This document shows, piece by piece, positions 15,958 through 24,701 of a DNA stretch of 64,000 bases (position 1 is its first letter; each line of letters begins with the position of its first letter). Below the pieces are notes generated by a model. That model ran no database searches and was not told the DNA's origin. It was given only the letters and a program-made list of their open reading frames with translations. Source of the stretch: SIG565 sp045656145 (GTDB lineage: Bacteria; Bacillota; Clostridia; Oscillospirales; Acutalibacteraceae); assembly GCA_045656145.1 (NCBI GenBank), contig JAZOQP010000040.1, positions 1-64,000 on the forward strand, read 5' to 3'. Made by a program: the position numbers and the translations under genes.

Positions 15958-15973
15958 AATTACAGCACTATAC
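15944..15973 (+). other. RNA hairpin between uxaA and uxaC
   Basis: A perfect 14-base stem: GTATAGTGCTGTAA at 15944-15957 and its complement at 15960-15973, the stop codon of uxaA forming part of the stem. No T-run follows and uxaC starts 23 bases later with a clear AAGGAGA site. It more likely protects or processes the operon mRNA than terminates it. Confidence 0.55.
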
Positions 15974-15995
15974 TTATAATTCAAGGAGAATTGTT

Positions 15996-17363
15996 ATGGG
16001 TATTATAAACAAAGATTTCTTTCTAAAAACTGAAACTGCAAAGCGTCTTTATCATGATTTTGCAGAAAATCTACCGATTATCGATTACCACTGCCATTTA
16101 GTTCCCAAAATGATAGCCGAAGACTATCGCTTCCAGGATGCCTACGATTTATTCTTGGGCGGAGACCATTATAAATGGAGACAAATGCGCACATTTGGTA
16201 TTGATGAAAAATATATAACAGGAGACGCCGACCGCTATGAAAAATGGGTTGGTTTTTGCCGCGTTATGCCCTATCTTATCGGAAATCCAATTTATCACTG
16301 GACCGCTTTGGAATTAAAGCGTTATTTTGATATTGATGAACCTTTATCAGAAAAGAACGCCAAAGAAGTTTGGGATAAATGTAACGAATATTTAAAGCGC
16401 GAAGATTTTTCGGCTCAGAATTTAATCAAAAAATCTAATGTTGAGGTTATCTGCACTACCGATGACCCCGCTGATGATCTTCGCTACCACAAAGCTTTAA
16501 AAGAACAGGGCTTTACAACTAAGGTACTCCCCACCTTCCGCCCCGATAAATTAGTTAATATTGATAAGCCTGAATTCCTAGGCTACCTTGAAGCTAACGG
16601 AATTGACTCCTATGAAAAGGCTGAAAAGTGGATGGTTGAGCGCCTTTATTTCTTTAATGACAATGGCTGCCGCCTTTCCGACCACGCTTTAGAATATGTA
16701 CCCTTCGCTGTTGGAGATGCAAAGGCTGTATTCGAAAAGAAAATTAAGGGAGAAACCCTTACTACCGAGGAAATTGATGCCTACAAGACCGCTATGCTTC
16801 GCGTTTGCGCTAATGAATATACAAAACTCGGTTGGACTATGCAGCTTCACATTGGTGCTCTTAGAAATAACAACTCTCGTATGTTTGCTTCTCTTGGCGC
16901 CGATACAGGTTTTGACTCTATCAATGACCTTTGCATAGCTGAAAAATTATCGGCATTTATGAACTATCTTGATACCGATGATATTCTTCCTAAAACCATT
17001 CTTTATACCCTAAATCCCAAAGATAACTATGTTTTGGGCACAATGCTCGGAAACTTCCAGAGAGCTCCTTATGTTTCTAAAATTCAGTTTGGCTCAGGTT
17101 GGTGGTTTAACGATAATGCAAGCGGTATGATGGCTCAGATGGATGCTCTTGCAAATCTTGGAAATTTAGGTAAATTTGTTGGTATGCTTACCGACTCTCG
17201 CAGTTTTGTATCCTATCCTAGACACGAATATTTCCGCAGAATTCTCTGCAATATGATTGGCGACTGGGTTGAAGACGGACTTTATCCTAATGATAACGAA
17301 GCACTTAAAGATATTGTTGAAGGAGTTTGCTACAAGAACGCTAAAGAATACTTTAATTTTTAG
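15996..17363 (+). CDS. uxaC: Glucuronate/galacturonate isomerase
   Basis: UxaC converts D-galacturonate to D-tagaturonate, or D-glucuronate to D-fructuronate. The 455-residue amidohydrolase-type barrel starts FLKTETAKRLYHDFAENLP and continues with IIDYHCHLVPKMIAED carrying the HxH metal motif. CTTDDPADDLRYH, MQLHIGALRNNN and GMLTDSRSFVSYPRHEYFRR are all family blocks. It completes, with uxaA and uxaB, the galacturonate branch; the absence of uxuA or uxuB nearby favours galacturonate over glucuronate. Confidence 0.95.
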   Translation: MGIINKDFFLKTETAKRLYHDFAENLPIIDYHCHLVPKMIAEDYRFQDAYDLFLGGDHYKWRQMRTFGIDEKYITGDADRYEKWVGFCRVMPYLIGNPIYHWTALELKRYFDIDEPLSEKNAKEVWDKCNEYLKREDFSAQNLIKKSNVEVICTTDDPADDLRYHKALKEQGFTTKVLPTFRPDKLVNIDKPEFLGYLEANGIDSYEKAEKWMVERLYFFNDNGCRLSDHALEYVPFAVGDAKAVFEKKIKGETLTTEEIDAYKTAMLRVCANEYTKLGWTMQLHIGALRNNNSRMFASLGADTGFDSINDLCIAEKLSAFMNYLDTDDILPKTILYTLNPKDNYVLGTMLGNFQRAPYVSKIQFGSGWWFNDNASGMMAQMDALANLGNLGKFVGMLTDSRSFVSYPRHEYFRRILCNMIGDWVEDGLYPNDNEALKDIVEGVCYKNAKEYFNF

Positions 17364-17374
17364 GAGACTTTAAT

Positions 17375-18841
17375 ATGTATTTTAAAAATTCCACACCTGA
17401 AAAAGTTGGTATTAAATCAAGCAACGTAAAGGCTTTATTAGAACAACTTAACTACACCGGAATTCCTATGCACAGCGTTTTAATCGCCCGTGGCGATAAA
17501 CTTTTTTGCGAGGCGTATTGGGAGCCGAACACGGCCGATGATAACCATAGAATGTATTCCCAAACTAAAAGCTATGTTGGTATTGCTTTATCTCAGCTTG
17601 CAGAAGAGGGTAAAATTAATCTTGATGATAAGATTATTAACTACTTCCCCGAATATTTACCAAAAGAAGTACACCCCTATCTCGCGGCTCAAACTATTCG
17701 CAATATGCTTGAAATGAAAACCTGCTTTGCAAATTATGGCGGCATTCCTATACCGAATAAAGACCGCATCAGGTTTTACTTTTCCCTTACCCCCGTGCGT
17801 TACCCGGGAACCACTTTTTACTATGACTCTACAGGTTCCCTTGTGTTAACCGCCCTTGTGGAAAAGGTTACGGGAAAGCCCTTCTTGGAATATCTTAAAG
17901 AAAAATGCTTAAATGAGATTGGTTGGTCACAAAATTCCACCATTTTAAAGGTGGTTGGAGGCTACGCCTGGGGCGACTCGGCTTTACTTTGCACAAGTAG
18001 GGATATGCTTAAATTTGGGCGCCTTCTTGCAAATAAAGGCGAATGGAACGGCAAGCAACTCTTAGATAAAAATGCGGTTACGAAAGCCATAAACACCCCT
18101 GTTCACTTTATTTCATTTGGTATGCACCTTAAAAAGCAGGGCTATGGCTATCAAATTTGGGGTAGTTATGATGGTAGTTTTATGTTCTCAGGTATGCACG
18201 GACAGTTTACTATTTATCATCCGAAAACAGATATTTTGTTTGTTTGCACTGCAGGTCATCCAATGGAAGATATTGGCTATTCCGAAATTATTTTTAAAAC
18301 CTTTTTTGATGAAATAATTTTCAAAGCCAATAATACCGAGGAGCCAAATGAAACCGCCAACAAAGAACTTAATGATTATATAAATTCTTTGGAACTAATT
18401 ACCGTTAAGGGAGAAAAGACAAGCGATTTAGCCGCTAAAATAAACGGCAAACGCTTTGTAGCACAAGAAAATCCCATGGGCATTAAAGAATTTACCTTGA
18501 ACTTCTCAGAAAACGAGGGCGAATTTAACTACATAAATGCTCAGGGAGAAAAAACTATTAAATTCGGTTTCCAAAAAAATCTTGCTCAGTTATTCCCTGA
18601 GAAAGGTTACCCGCACGAAATTTGCGGAATTACCACCGATGAAAACTTTATGCACAAGTGCTATGCTTCGGCAGGCTGGGTTGAGAAAACTACCCTATCA
18701 ATTCTAGTTCATATTATTGATGACTATATTGGTACACTTGATATTACCATCGCCTTTAACGGCGATATGGCAGTTATAGAAATGAGGAAAAGTGCCGAAG
18801 GATTCTTGGATGAATACAACGGCTACTTAACAGCTAAATAA
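17375..18841 (+). CDS. CubicO-type serine hydrolase (class C beta-lactamase fold), copy 1
   Basis: A 488-residue hydrolase without signal peptide. The SxxK catalytic motif is MYSQTKS (Ser62, Lys65), and a YxS motif occurs in TTFYYDSTG. The family covers esterases, peptidases and amidases; a C-terminal beta domain (residues ~340-488) follows the catalytic domain. It starts 11 bases after uxaC and is followed 16 bases later by a close paralogue. In this operon it may remove ester groups (acetyl or methyl) from galacturonides, but that is inference; nothing in the motifs fixes the substrate. A cytoplasmic location fits intracellular oligosaccharide trimming. Confidence 0.75.
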   Translation: MYFKNSTPEKVGIKSSNVKALLEQLNYTGIPMHSVLIARGDKLFCEAYWEPNTADDNHRMYSQTKSYVGIALSQLAEEGKINLDDKIINYFPEYLPKEVHPYLAAQTIRNMLEMKTCFANYGGIPIPNKDRIRFYFSLTPVRYPGTTFYYDSTGSLVLTALVEKVTGKPFLEYLKEKCLNEIGWSQNSTILKVVGGYAWGDSALLCTSRDMLKFGRLLANKGEWNGKQLLDKNAVTKAINTPVHFISFGMHLKKQGYGYQIWGSYDGSFMFSGMHGQFTIYHPKTDILFVCTAGHPMEDIGYSEIIFKTFFDEIIFKANNTEEPNETANKELNDYINSLELITVKGEKTSDLAAKINGKRFVAQENPMGIKEFTLNFSENEGEFNYINAQGEKTIKFGFQKNLAQLFPEKGYPHEICGITTDENFMHKCYASAGWVEKTTLSILVHIIDDYIGTLDITIAFNGDMAVIEMRKSAEGFLDEYNGYLTAK

Positions 18842-18857
18842 ATTTTGGAGTTTAACT

Positions 18858-20321
18858 ATGTATTTTCAAACAGTAAAACCCGAAGAGGTTGGAATTAAAT
18901 CAAGTCAGGTTCAAAAACTGATTGCGGCCTATCAAAAAAACGGACTTGCTATGCACAGCGTTTTAATGGCAAGAGGCGATAAACTCTTTTGCGAAGCTTA
19001 TTGGGCTCCTTTTAAAGCCGAAGATAATCATAGAATGTATTCCCAAACCAAAAGCTATGTAGGCATTGCTGTGGCACAATTAGCCGAGGAAGGCAAAATT
19101 AGCCTTGATGATAAGATAATCGACTACTTCCCCGAGAAGTTACCAAAGGAAGTTCATCCTTATCTTGCGGCTCAAACTATTCGCAATATGCTTAATATGC
19201 AAACCTGTTTTTCAGGCGACTGTTGGTTTAAAGACCACGGTGGAGATAGAGTTAAATACTACTTCTCAATGAAACCCACCCACTACCCCGGAACAACATT
19301 TTTCTATGATTCAACAGGTTCCTTCATTTTAGGCGCACTGGTTGAAAAGGTAACGGGCAAAACATTCCTCGAGTACCTCAGAGATAAATGTTTAAATGAA
19401 ATCGGCTTCTCGAAAAACGCCCGCGCCCTTACCGCTGTTGGCGGATATTCCTGGGGCGATTCGGCTCTTATTTGCAGACCTTTAGATATGCTTCTTTTCG
19501 GCAGACTCCTTGCTAATAAGGGTAACTGGAACGGCAAGCAATTATTAAGCGCAAAGGCTGTAACAAAGGCTACTAACACCAATATTTATAATAAAAACTT
19601 TGGCACTGAGAACAGAAAGCAGGGTTACGGTTATCAAATTTGGGGAACCCATAAAAACGGCTTTGCTTTCTTTGGAATGCATGGACAATTTACCATTTAT
19701 AACCCCGATACCGATATTCTTTTCGTTTGCACCGCAGGTTATCAGATGGAGGACGTTGGCTATGCCGAAAAGCTTTTCGAAACATTCTTTGCGGAGATAG
19801 TAGATACCGCTATAGATACACCTATCCAAAATAGTGAAGAATACACCGCTCTTTCCGATTACTTAGGCGCTCTTAAACTATTAACGGTGGGCGGCGAGGC
19901 TTATTCTAAAAAGGCAGATGAAATCAGCGGCAAACGCTTTATTGCCGAAGATAACCCAATGAGCATCACCGAATTCACTCTTCATTTTAGCGGAAACTCG
20001 GGCGAATTTGCCTATAAAAACGCTCAGGGCGATAAGGTTATAAAATTCGGAATGAAAGAAAATGCTTTCCAACTTTTTCCGGAGAAAAACTATTCTAAGG
20101 AAATCGGCGGAATAGAATGCGAGGGGCACCAATATAAATGCGGTGCTTCAGCCGCCTGGGTTGAAGAAGAGAAACTTGTTATTTTGGTTCAGATTATTGA
20201 TGAATATATTGGTATTCTCGAAATAACGGTTGGCTTCAATGGCGATATCGCAGTTATTGATATGAAGAAAAACGCCGAATATTTCCTTGAAGAATATAGC
20301 GGATATTTAACAGCTAAATAA
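18858..20321 (+). CDS. CubicO-type serine hydrolase, copy 2
   Basis: A 487-residue tandem paralogue of the preceding gene. Long blocks are almost the same (DNHRMYSQTKSYVGIA, KEVHPYLAAQTIRNML, GKQLL, YGYQIWG), while the segment after NML differs (QTCFSGDCWFKDHGG against KTCFANYGGIPIPNK). That variable segment lies close to the active site in this fold, so the copies may accept different substrates. SxxK (SQTK) and YDS motifs are kept. It is the last gene of the galacturonate operon and ends at a strong shared terminator. Confidence 0.75.
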   Translation: MYFQTVKPEEVGIKSSQVQKLIAAYQKNGLAMHSVLMARGDKLFCEAYWAPFKAEDNHRMYSQTKSYVGIAVAQLAEEGKISLDDKIIDYFPEKLPKEVHPYLAAQTIRNMLNMQTCFSGDCWFKDHGGDRVKYYFSMKPTHYPGTTFFYDSTGSFILGALVEKVTGKTFLEYLRDKCLNEIGFSKNARALTAVGGYSWGDSALICRPLDMLLFGRLLANKGNWNGKQLLSAKAVTKATNTNIYNKNFGTENRKQGYGYQIWGTHKNGFAFFGMHGQFTIYNPDTDILFVCTAGYQMEDVGYAEKLFETFFAEIVDTAIDTPIQNSEEYTALSDYLGALKLLTVGGEAYSKKADEISGKRFIAEDNPMSITEFTLHFSGNSGEFAYKNAQGDKVIKFGMKENAFQLFPEKNYSKEIGGIECEGHQYKCGASAAWVEEEKLVILVQIIDEYIGILEITVGFNGDIAVIDMKKNAEYFLEEYSGYLTAK

Positions 20322-20329
20322 GCAAAAAT

Positions 20330-20361
20330 AAAAGGATGTAAGTTTTAACTTACATCCTTTT
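20330..20361. terminator. Bidirectional terminator between galacturonate and Vor operons
   Basis: AAAAGGATGTAAGTT (20330-20344) pairs perfectly with AACTTACATCCTTTT (20347-20361), with A- and T-runs outside. It separates the converging transcripts ending at 20321 (plus) and 20377 (minus). Confidence 0.88.
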
Positions 20362-20376
20362 TTGTTTTACCAATTA

Positions 20377-20907
20377 TTAAAAATCATAACCCATCTTTAA
20401 TGCGTTAATATTGGCTTCAAGTTTATCGGCATGTTTTGCCGATACAACCTTTTTCATAGCTTCAGCAGCGCTCTCAAAAGAAACAATGCCTGTTTCCTTA
20501 ATCATTTTGCCAAGCATTATCATATTAGCAAGAGAGGGAGTGCCGGCCTCCGCCGCCATCTTAGTTGCGGGGATGTAATAGGCATCAACATCTTCCCTTT
20601 CAACCTTTCTGCCGATAAGTGTGCTATCAATAATGATTTTACCGCCTACTACAGTATCATTCTCATATTTATCAAGAGAAGGAAGATTCATAGCGAGTAA
20701 AACGTCTGGCTTTGAAACAATGGGAGAGCCTACGGGCTCATCGCTTAAAATTACGCTGCAGTTAGCTGTACCACCGCGCATTTCAGGGCCATAAGAAGGA
20801 AGCCAAGAAACCTGCTTGTTTTCAAACATTCCCTCATAAGCCAAGCACTTTCCTGCAAAAAGAACACCCTGACCGCCAAAGCCTGCAATTAGAATTTGTG
20901 TAGTCAT
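20377..20907 (-). CDS. vorC: 2-oxoacid:ferredoxin oxidoreductase, gamma subunit
   Basis: Gamma subunit (176 residues) of the VorABCD complex, which interconverts a 2-oxoacid plus CoA with acyl-CoA, CO2 and reduced ferredoxin. The start ILIAGFGGQGVLFAGKCLAYEG is the family signature, and SYGPEMRGGTANCSVILSDEP follows. ATG 20907 has GGAGG just upstream; a longer frame to 20946 would run into the beta-subunit gene. Last gene of the Val T-box operon. Branched-chain specificity (rather than 2-oxoglutarate) is inferred from the leader codon and from ilvE in the operon. Confidence 0.88.
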   Translation of the reverse strand: MTTQILIAGFGGQGVLFAGKCLAYEGMFENKQVSWLPSYGPEMRGGTANCSVILSDEPVGSPIVSKPDVLLAMNLPSLDKYENDTVVGGKIIIDSTLIGRKVEREDVDAYYIPATKMAAEAGTPSLANMIMLGKMIKETGIVSFESAAEAMKKVVSAKHADKLEANINALKMGYDF

Positions 20908-20911
20908 ATAT

Positions 20912-21655
20912 TTAGTCCTCCTTGCTCTTATCTTTATAAACGCCAAGCGGATAATAAGGAATCATCTTTTCATCTATCCACTCTAGTGCCTTTGAAGGTG
21001 TCATACCCCAGTTGGTAGGACAGCTTGATACAACCTCTATAAGAGAGAAGCCTTTACCCTCAACCTGATTCTTAAATGCCTTTAAGATAGCCTTCTTAGC
21101 ATTTTTAACATTCTTTACGTTATTTACTGCTACTCTTTCAATATAATAAGGAGCATCTAAAGAAGAAAGCATTTCGCTAACCTTTACAGGATAACCTGCC
21201 TTTTCAACATCTCTACCATAAGGAGAAGTCTGGGTTACCTGACCGGGTAAGGATGTAGGAGCCATCTGACCGCCTGTCATACCATAAATTGCATTGTTAA
21301 CGAATATAATTGTTATGTTTTCATTTCTTGTTGCGGCGTGAACTGTTTCAGCCATACCGATTGATGCTAAGTCGCCATCGCCCTGATATGTAAATACAAT
21401 ATTTTCAGGCATACGACGCTTTAAGCCTGTTGCTACTGCAGGAGCACGGCCATGAGCCGCCTCAACCATATCGCAAGCAAAATAATCATAAGCCATAACT
21501 GCGCAACCAACAGGTGCCACACCAATGGTTTTGCCTTCAATGCCAAGTTCATCAATAGCTTCGGCTACCAAGCGATGAATAATACCGTGGGTGCAACCGG
21601 GACAGTAATGAAGCGGAGCATCTGTTAAGGACTTCGGTTTTTCAAAAACTACCAT
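20912..21655 (-). CDS. vorA: 2-oxoacid:ferredoxin oxidoreductase, beta (TPP) subunit
   Basis: The 247-residue beta subunit binds thiamine diphosphate. YCPGCTHGIIHRLVAEA holds the first conserved cysteine pair region, and YQGDGDLASIG begins the TPP motif GDG...(N)N that ends in ITIIFVNNAIYGMTGGQMAPTS. The start overlaps the stop of vorB by one base (21655), so the two subunits are translationally coupled. As the carbon-carbon bond chemistry happens here, this subunit and the alpha subunit set substrate choice. Confidence 0.9.
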   Translation of the reverse strand: MVVFEKPKSLTDAPLHYCPGCTHGIIHRLVAEAIDELGIEGKTIGVAPVGCAVMAYDYFACDMVEAAHGRAPAVATGLKRRMPENIVFTYQGDGDLASIGMAETVHAATRNENITIIFVNNAIYGMTGGQMAPTSLPGQVTQTSPYGRDVEKAGYPVKVSEMLSSLDAPYYIERVAVNNVKNVKNAKKAILKAFKNQVEGKGFSLIEVVSSCPTNWGMTPSKALEWIDEKMIPYYPLGVYKDKSKED

Positions 21656-22716
21656 TATTTTGCCTCCTTTACAAGATTTTCAATAGCCTCAAGCACCTCT
21701 TCGGGAGAAACTATCATACCGCCTGTGCGGTTACAAAGTTCAACCGGCTTTGAGCAATTGATTGATAATTTAATATCCTCTATCATTTGACCCATAGAAA
21801 GTTCTACCGATAAGAAGCCCTTAACCTTTTTAGCGGCTTCAGCTAAAACTTTTTTTGGGAACGGCCAAAGTGTTATGGGGCGGATAAGACCTACCTTTAT
21901 GCCCTGCTTTCTTGCGGCTACAATAGCATTCTTTGCTACACGTGCGGCAATACCGAAGGCAACAACGCAGTACTCAGCATCCTCCATCATAAACTCTTCA
22001 TACATACATTCATTTTCTTCGATTGTTTTATAACGCTCAAAGCGCTCGAAGTTGGTCTGCTCAAGAATTTCAGGCTTTAGGTAAAGAGAATTAACAATAT
22101 TATGCTTTCTCTCCCCTTTAGTTCCTCTAACAGCCCAAGAAATATCATAATCCTTCTTCTGGACTTCAGGAAGCTCAACAGGTTCCATCATTTGACCCAT
22201 AGTACCATCGGCTAAAAGCATTGCAGGTACGCGATATTTTTCGGATAAATCAAATGCCTTTACAGTAAGGTCTGCCATTTCCTGAACCGATGCGGGTGCA
22301 ACAACGATTAAACGATAATCGCCATGTCCGCCGCCCTTAGTTGCCTGAAAATAATCAGACTGTGAAGGCTGAATTCCGCCAAGACCGGGGCCACCACGCT
22401 GAACGTTCACTATTAAAGCGGGTAAATCTGCACCTGCGATATAGGAAATACCCTCCTGCTTTAAGGATACACCGGGGGAAGATGATGAAGTCATAACACG
22501 GAAACCTGCCGCTGCAACACCATAAACCATATTAATTGCGGCTACTTCACTCTCAGCCTGTAAAAATGTGCCGCCGATTTTAGGCATTCTCTTTGCCATA
22601 TATGCGGCAATTTCAGTTTGGGGGGTAATGGGATAGCCAAAGTAATGCATACAGCCTGCCTTAATAGCGGCTTCAGCAATGGCTTCATTACCCTTCATTA
22701 ATACTTTCTCTGCCAT
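21655..22716 (-). CDS. vorB: 2-oxoacid:ferredoxin oxidoreductase, alpha subunit
   Basis: The 353-residue alpha subunit. KGNEAIAEAAIKAGCMHYFGYPITPQTE is the domain I signature (GYPITP), with SSSSPGVSLKQEGISYIAGADLP and VNVQRGGPGLGGIQPSQSDYFQA following. The length and motifs agree with VorB (3-methyl-2-oxobutanoate dehydrogenase) and with KorA; sequence by eye does not separate them. Operon company (ilvE, branched-chain acyl-CoA synthetase, Val T-box) favours branched-chain 2-oxoacids. Confidence 0.88.
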   Translation of the reverse strand: MAEKVLMKGNEAIAEAAIKAGCMHYFGYPITPQTEIAAYMAKRMPKIGGTFLQAESEVAAINMVYGVAAAGFRVMTSSSSPGVSLKQEGISYIAGADLPALIVNVQRGGPGLGGIQPSQSDYFQATKGGGHGDYRLIVVAPASVQEMADLTVKAFDLSEKYRVPAMLLADGTMGQMMEPVELPEVQKKDYDISWAVRGTKGERKHNIVNSLYLKPEILEQTNFERFERYKTIEENECMYEEFMMEDAEYCVVAFGIAARVAKNAIVAARKQGIKVGLIRPITLWPFPKKVLAEAAKKVKGFLSVELSMGQMIEDIKLSINCSKPVELCNRTGGMIVSPEEVLEAIENLVKEAK

Positions 22717-22725
22717 TATACTTCC

Positions 22726-22932
22726 CTACCTTTCAACCGTGATTACACAATCAGGACACATTGTTGCGCAGAATGCACAGGCAATGCATGCCTCCTGATT
22801 TGTAATTTCTGCGGGGGAATGCCCCTTAGCGTTAATCTTATCTTTTGCGATTGCTATAATCTTTTTAGGACAAGCATCTACACAAAGGCCACAACCCTTG
22901 CATAAATCTTCATTAAAGGTTACTTTAGCCAT
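22726..22932 (-). CDS. vorD: 2-oxoacid:ferredoxin oxidoreductase, delta (2x[4Fe-4S]) subunit
   Basis: A 68-residue ferredoxin-like subunit with two CxxCxxCxxxC clusters: CKGCGLCVDACPKK and CIACAFCATMCPDC. It passes electrons between the TPP site and the external ferredoxin. It is placed 9 bases before vorB in the usual delta-alpha-beta-gamma order. Confidence 0.92.
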   Translation of the reverse strand: MAKVTFNEDLCKGCGLCVDACPKKIIAIAKDKINAKGHSPAEITNQEACIACAFCATMCPDCVITVER

Positions 22933-22933
22933 A

Positions 22934-23602
22934 TTAGTTCTCCTTTATATCAAAATATTTATCCTGCAATTTAAGCGGGAATACATTTTCTAAATTCACC
23001 TCATCGGCTATGCTTTCTTGTGCCGAAGTGTAAATCAGTTTAAGTCCCGATAAATTTGCTAATTCTTTTGCCTTAATATCGGTCTTCACAATATCTAAAG
23101 CGGTTGTATCGTTGCCAAGATTTGAATTATTGATAATTGCTGTAAATGGAATTTTTGAAGCCGCCTCAATCTCTCGCATAACCTCCAGCGCCTCTTCAGC
23201 GGTTTTAGTTAAGGGTCTAAAGAAATTAGCAACAAAAACCATTTCATAATTATCTTCTTCTAATATATAATCACGGTAACGGCCAAGCGCGTAAGCACCG
23301 CGGTCATCCCCGCCGATATCTAAAACGGCATATTCATTTTTGTTTTGCATGAGTGAATAAATCTCGGCAGGAAGAGCAGGTAAATCAACATTTGTGTTAG
23401 CAAAGGTAGGCGAAATTAATTCAATTCCGTTTTCCTCCAACTGCTTTGCGCTATCCTTAGTTCTAAAATAAGGATTAACTATATCAAGGTCGGCAATTTT
23501 AACATTCTTGCCCTGAGCCTTTAGATAAAGCGCATAATTTACAGCAATATTTGTTTTACCGCTTCCATAATGTCCTGCAAAAAGCGTTATTCTCTTAGGC
23601 AT
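22934..23602 (-). CDS. P-loop NTPase of the MinD/CobQ-like group
   Basis: A ~222-residue ATPase located between ilvE and vorD. Walker A is GHYGSGKTN, followed by VKIADLDIVNPYFRTKDS, a switch-like D-x-D; VLDIGGDDRGAYALG is the Walker B/switch II region. ATG 23602 overlaps the ilvE stop by 8 bases (an in-frame ATG at 23614 would also work). Function is unknown; similar genes are known to accompany 2-oxoacid:ferredoxin oxidoreductases in Clostridia. Roles in cluster or subunit maturation, or in regulating the complex, are possible; neither is shown by the sequence. Confidence 0.7.
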   Translation of the reverse strand: MPKRITLFAGHYGSGKTNIAVNYALYLKAQGKNVKIADLDIVNPYFRTKDSAKQLEENGIELISPTFANTNVDLPALPAEIYSLMQNKNEYAVLDIGGDDRGAYALGRYRDYILEEDNYEMVFVANFFRPLTKTAEEALEVMREIEAASKIPFTAIINNSNLGNDTTALDIVKTDIKAKELANLSGLKLIYTSAQESIADEVNLENVFPLKLQDKYFDIKEN

Positions 23603-24674
23603 TGCAAACTTCATCCGTCCAACCGTGTTTATCTTCTCTCTTTCCCCACTGAATTCCGGTTAATTCATCATAGAGCTTCTGAGTAAGTTCGCCGATTTTA
23701 TTTCCTGCCACGGTATATTCCTTGTTATTATAATAAAGATGTCCTATAGGAGATACTACCGCAGCAGTACCTGTTCCCCAAGCTTCTTCTAAGGTGCCGT
23801 TTTCAGCGGCTTCAAATAATTCATCAACCGAGAAAGCACGCTCCTCAACTGTATAACCCCAATCTTTAAGGAGTTCAACACAAGATTTTCTGGTAATTCC
23901 GGGAAGTACCGAGCCTGTAAGCGCGGGGGTAATAATTTTACCGCCGATTTTGAACATTACGTTCATAGCGCCAACCTCTTCAATATACTTTCTGTGAACA
24001 CCATCAAGCCATAATACCTGGGTGTAACCCTTTTCTTCGGCACGCTGACCTGCTCTAAGGCTTGCCGCATAGTTACCGCCGCATTTAGCATAACCTGTAC
24101 CGCCTCTAACTGCTCTTACATCCTCAGACTCAATAGCAATTTTAACAGGATTAATACCCTCAGCATAATAAGCGCCAACGGGTGAGCAAATAACTGCAAA
24201 CACAGCATTTTTAACGGCGTGAACACCTAAATGAGGGTCGTTACCATAAAGGAAGGGACGAATATAAAGAGAAGTTCCCTCGCTCTTCGGAACCCAATCC
24301 TTCTCGAGTTCTACCATTGTCTTTAAAATATCAAGGCAACCCTCTTCATCAAGCTGAGGAAGGCATAAACGCTCAGCAGAATTGTTAAGGCGCTTAATAT
24401 TTTCCATGGGTCTGAAAAGTTGAATTTTGCCGTTTGCAGCTCTATATGCCTTCATACCCTCGAAAATTTCAGCACCATAATGGAATACTGTTGAAGCGGG
24501 GTTGGTTGGAATAGGACCAAAGGGAACTATTCTTCCGTTATGCCAGCCCTTATCCTCGCTGTAGTCCATTAAAAACATATGGTCTGTAAAGATTTTACCA
24601 AAACCTAATTTGCTTTCATCTTGAGGCTTTGCTTTAGGGCATGTAGTTTTTGTTACCTGAATCTCATATTTCAT
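23595..24674 (-). CDS. ilvE: Branched-chain amino acid aminotransferase
   Basis: IlvE moves the amino group between glutamate and the 2-oxoacids of Val, Ile and Leu. At 359 residues it is of the long, eukaryote-like BCAT type: GRIVPFGPIPTNPASTVFHYG, EIFEGMKAYR, RPFLYGNDPHLG, RGGTGYAKCGGNYAASL (PLP-lysine in YAKCGGNYA), LWLDGVHRKYIEEVGAMNVMF and EAWGTGTAAVVSPIG. It is the second gene of the Val T-box operon, 27 bases after the acyl-CoA synthetase, so its expression should rise when valine is short. This placement argues for the biosynthetic direction. Confidence 0.93.
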   Translation of the reverse strand: MKYEIQVTKTTCPKAKPQDESKLGFGKIFTDHMFLMDYSEDKGWHNGRIVPFGPIPTNPASTVFHYGAEIFEGMKAYRAANGKIQLFRPMENIKRLNNSAERLCLPQLDEEGCLDILKTMVELEKDWVPKSEGTSLYIRPFLYGNDPHLGVHAVKNAVFAVICSPVGAYYAEGINPVKIAIESEDVRAVRGGTGYAKCGGNYAASLRAGQRAEEKGYTQVLWLDGVHRKYIEEVGAMNVMFKIGGKIITPALTGSVLPGITRKSCVELLKDWGYTVEERAFSVDELFEAAENGTLEEAWGTGTAAVVSPIGHLYYNNKEYTVAGNKIGELTQKLYDELTGIQWGKREDKHGWTDEVCNA

Positions 24675-24701
24675 AATTACACTCTCCTAACTATATATTC
24701 A

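Noticed and set aside
17375..20321. Transposon-driven duplication of the serine hydrolase
   Set aside because: No inverted repeats, target duplications or transposase genes flank either copy; simple tandem duplication is enough.
20377..22932. 2-oxoglutarate (Kor) or indolepyruvate (Ior) oxidoreductase
   Set aside because: Subunit layout would allow Kor, but the Val T-box, ilvE and acyl-CoA synthetase in the same operon point to branched-chain 2-oxoacids. Ior has a different, longer alpha subunit.
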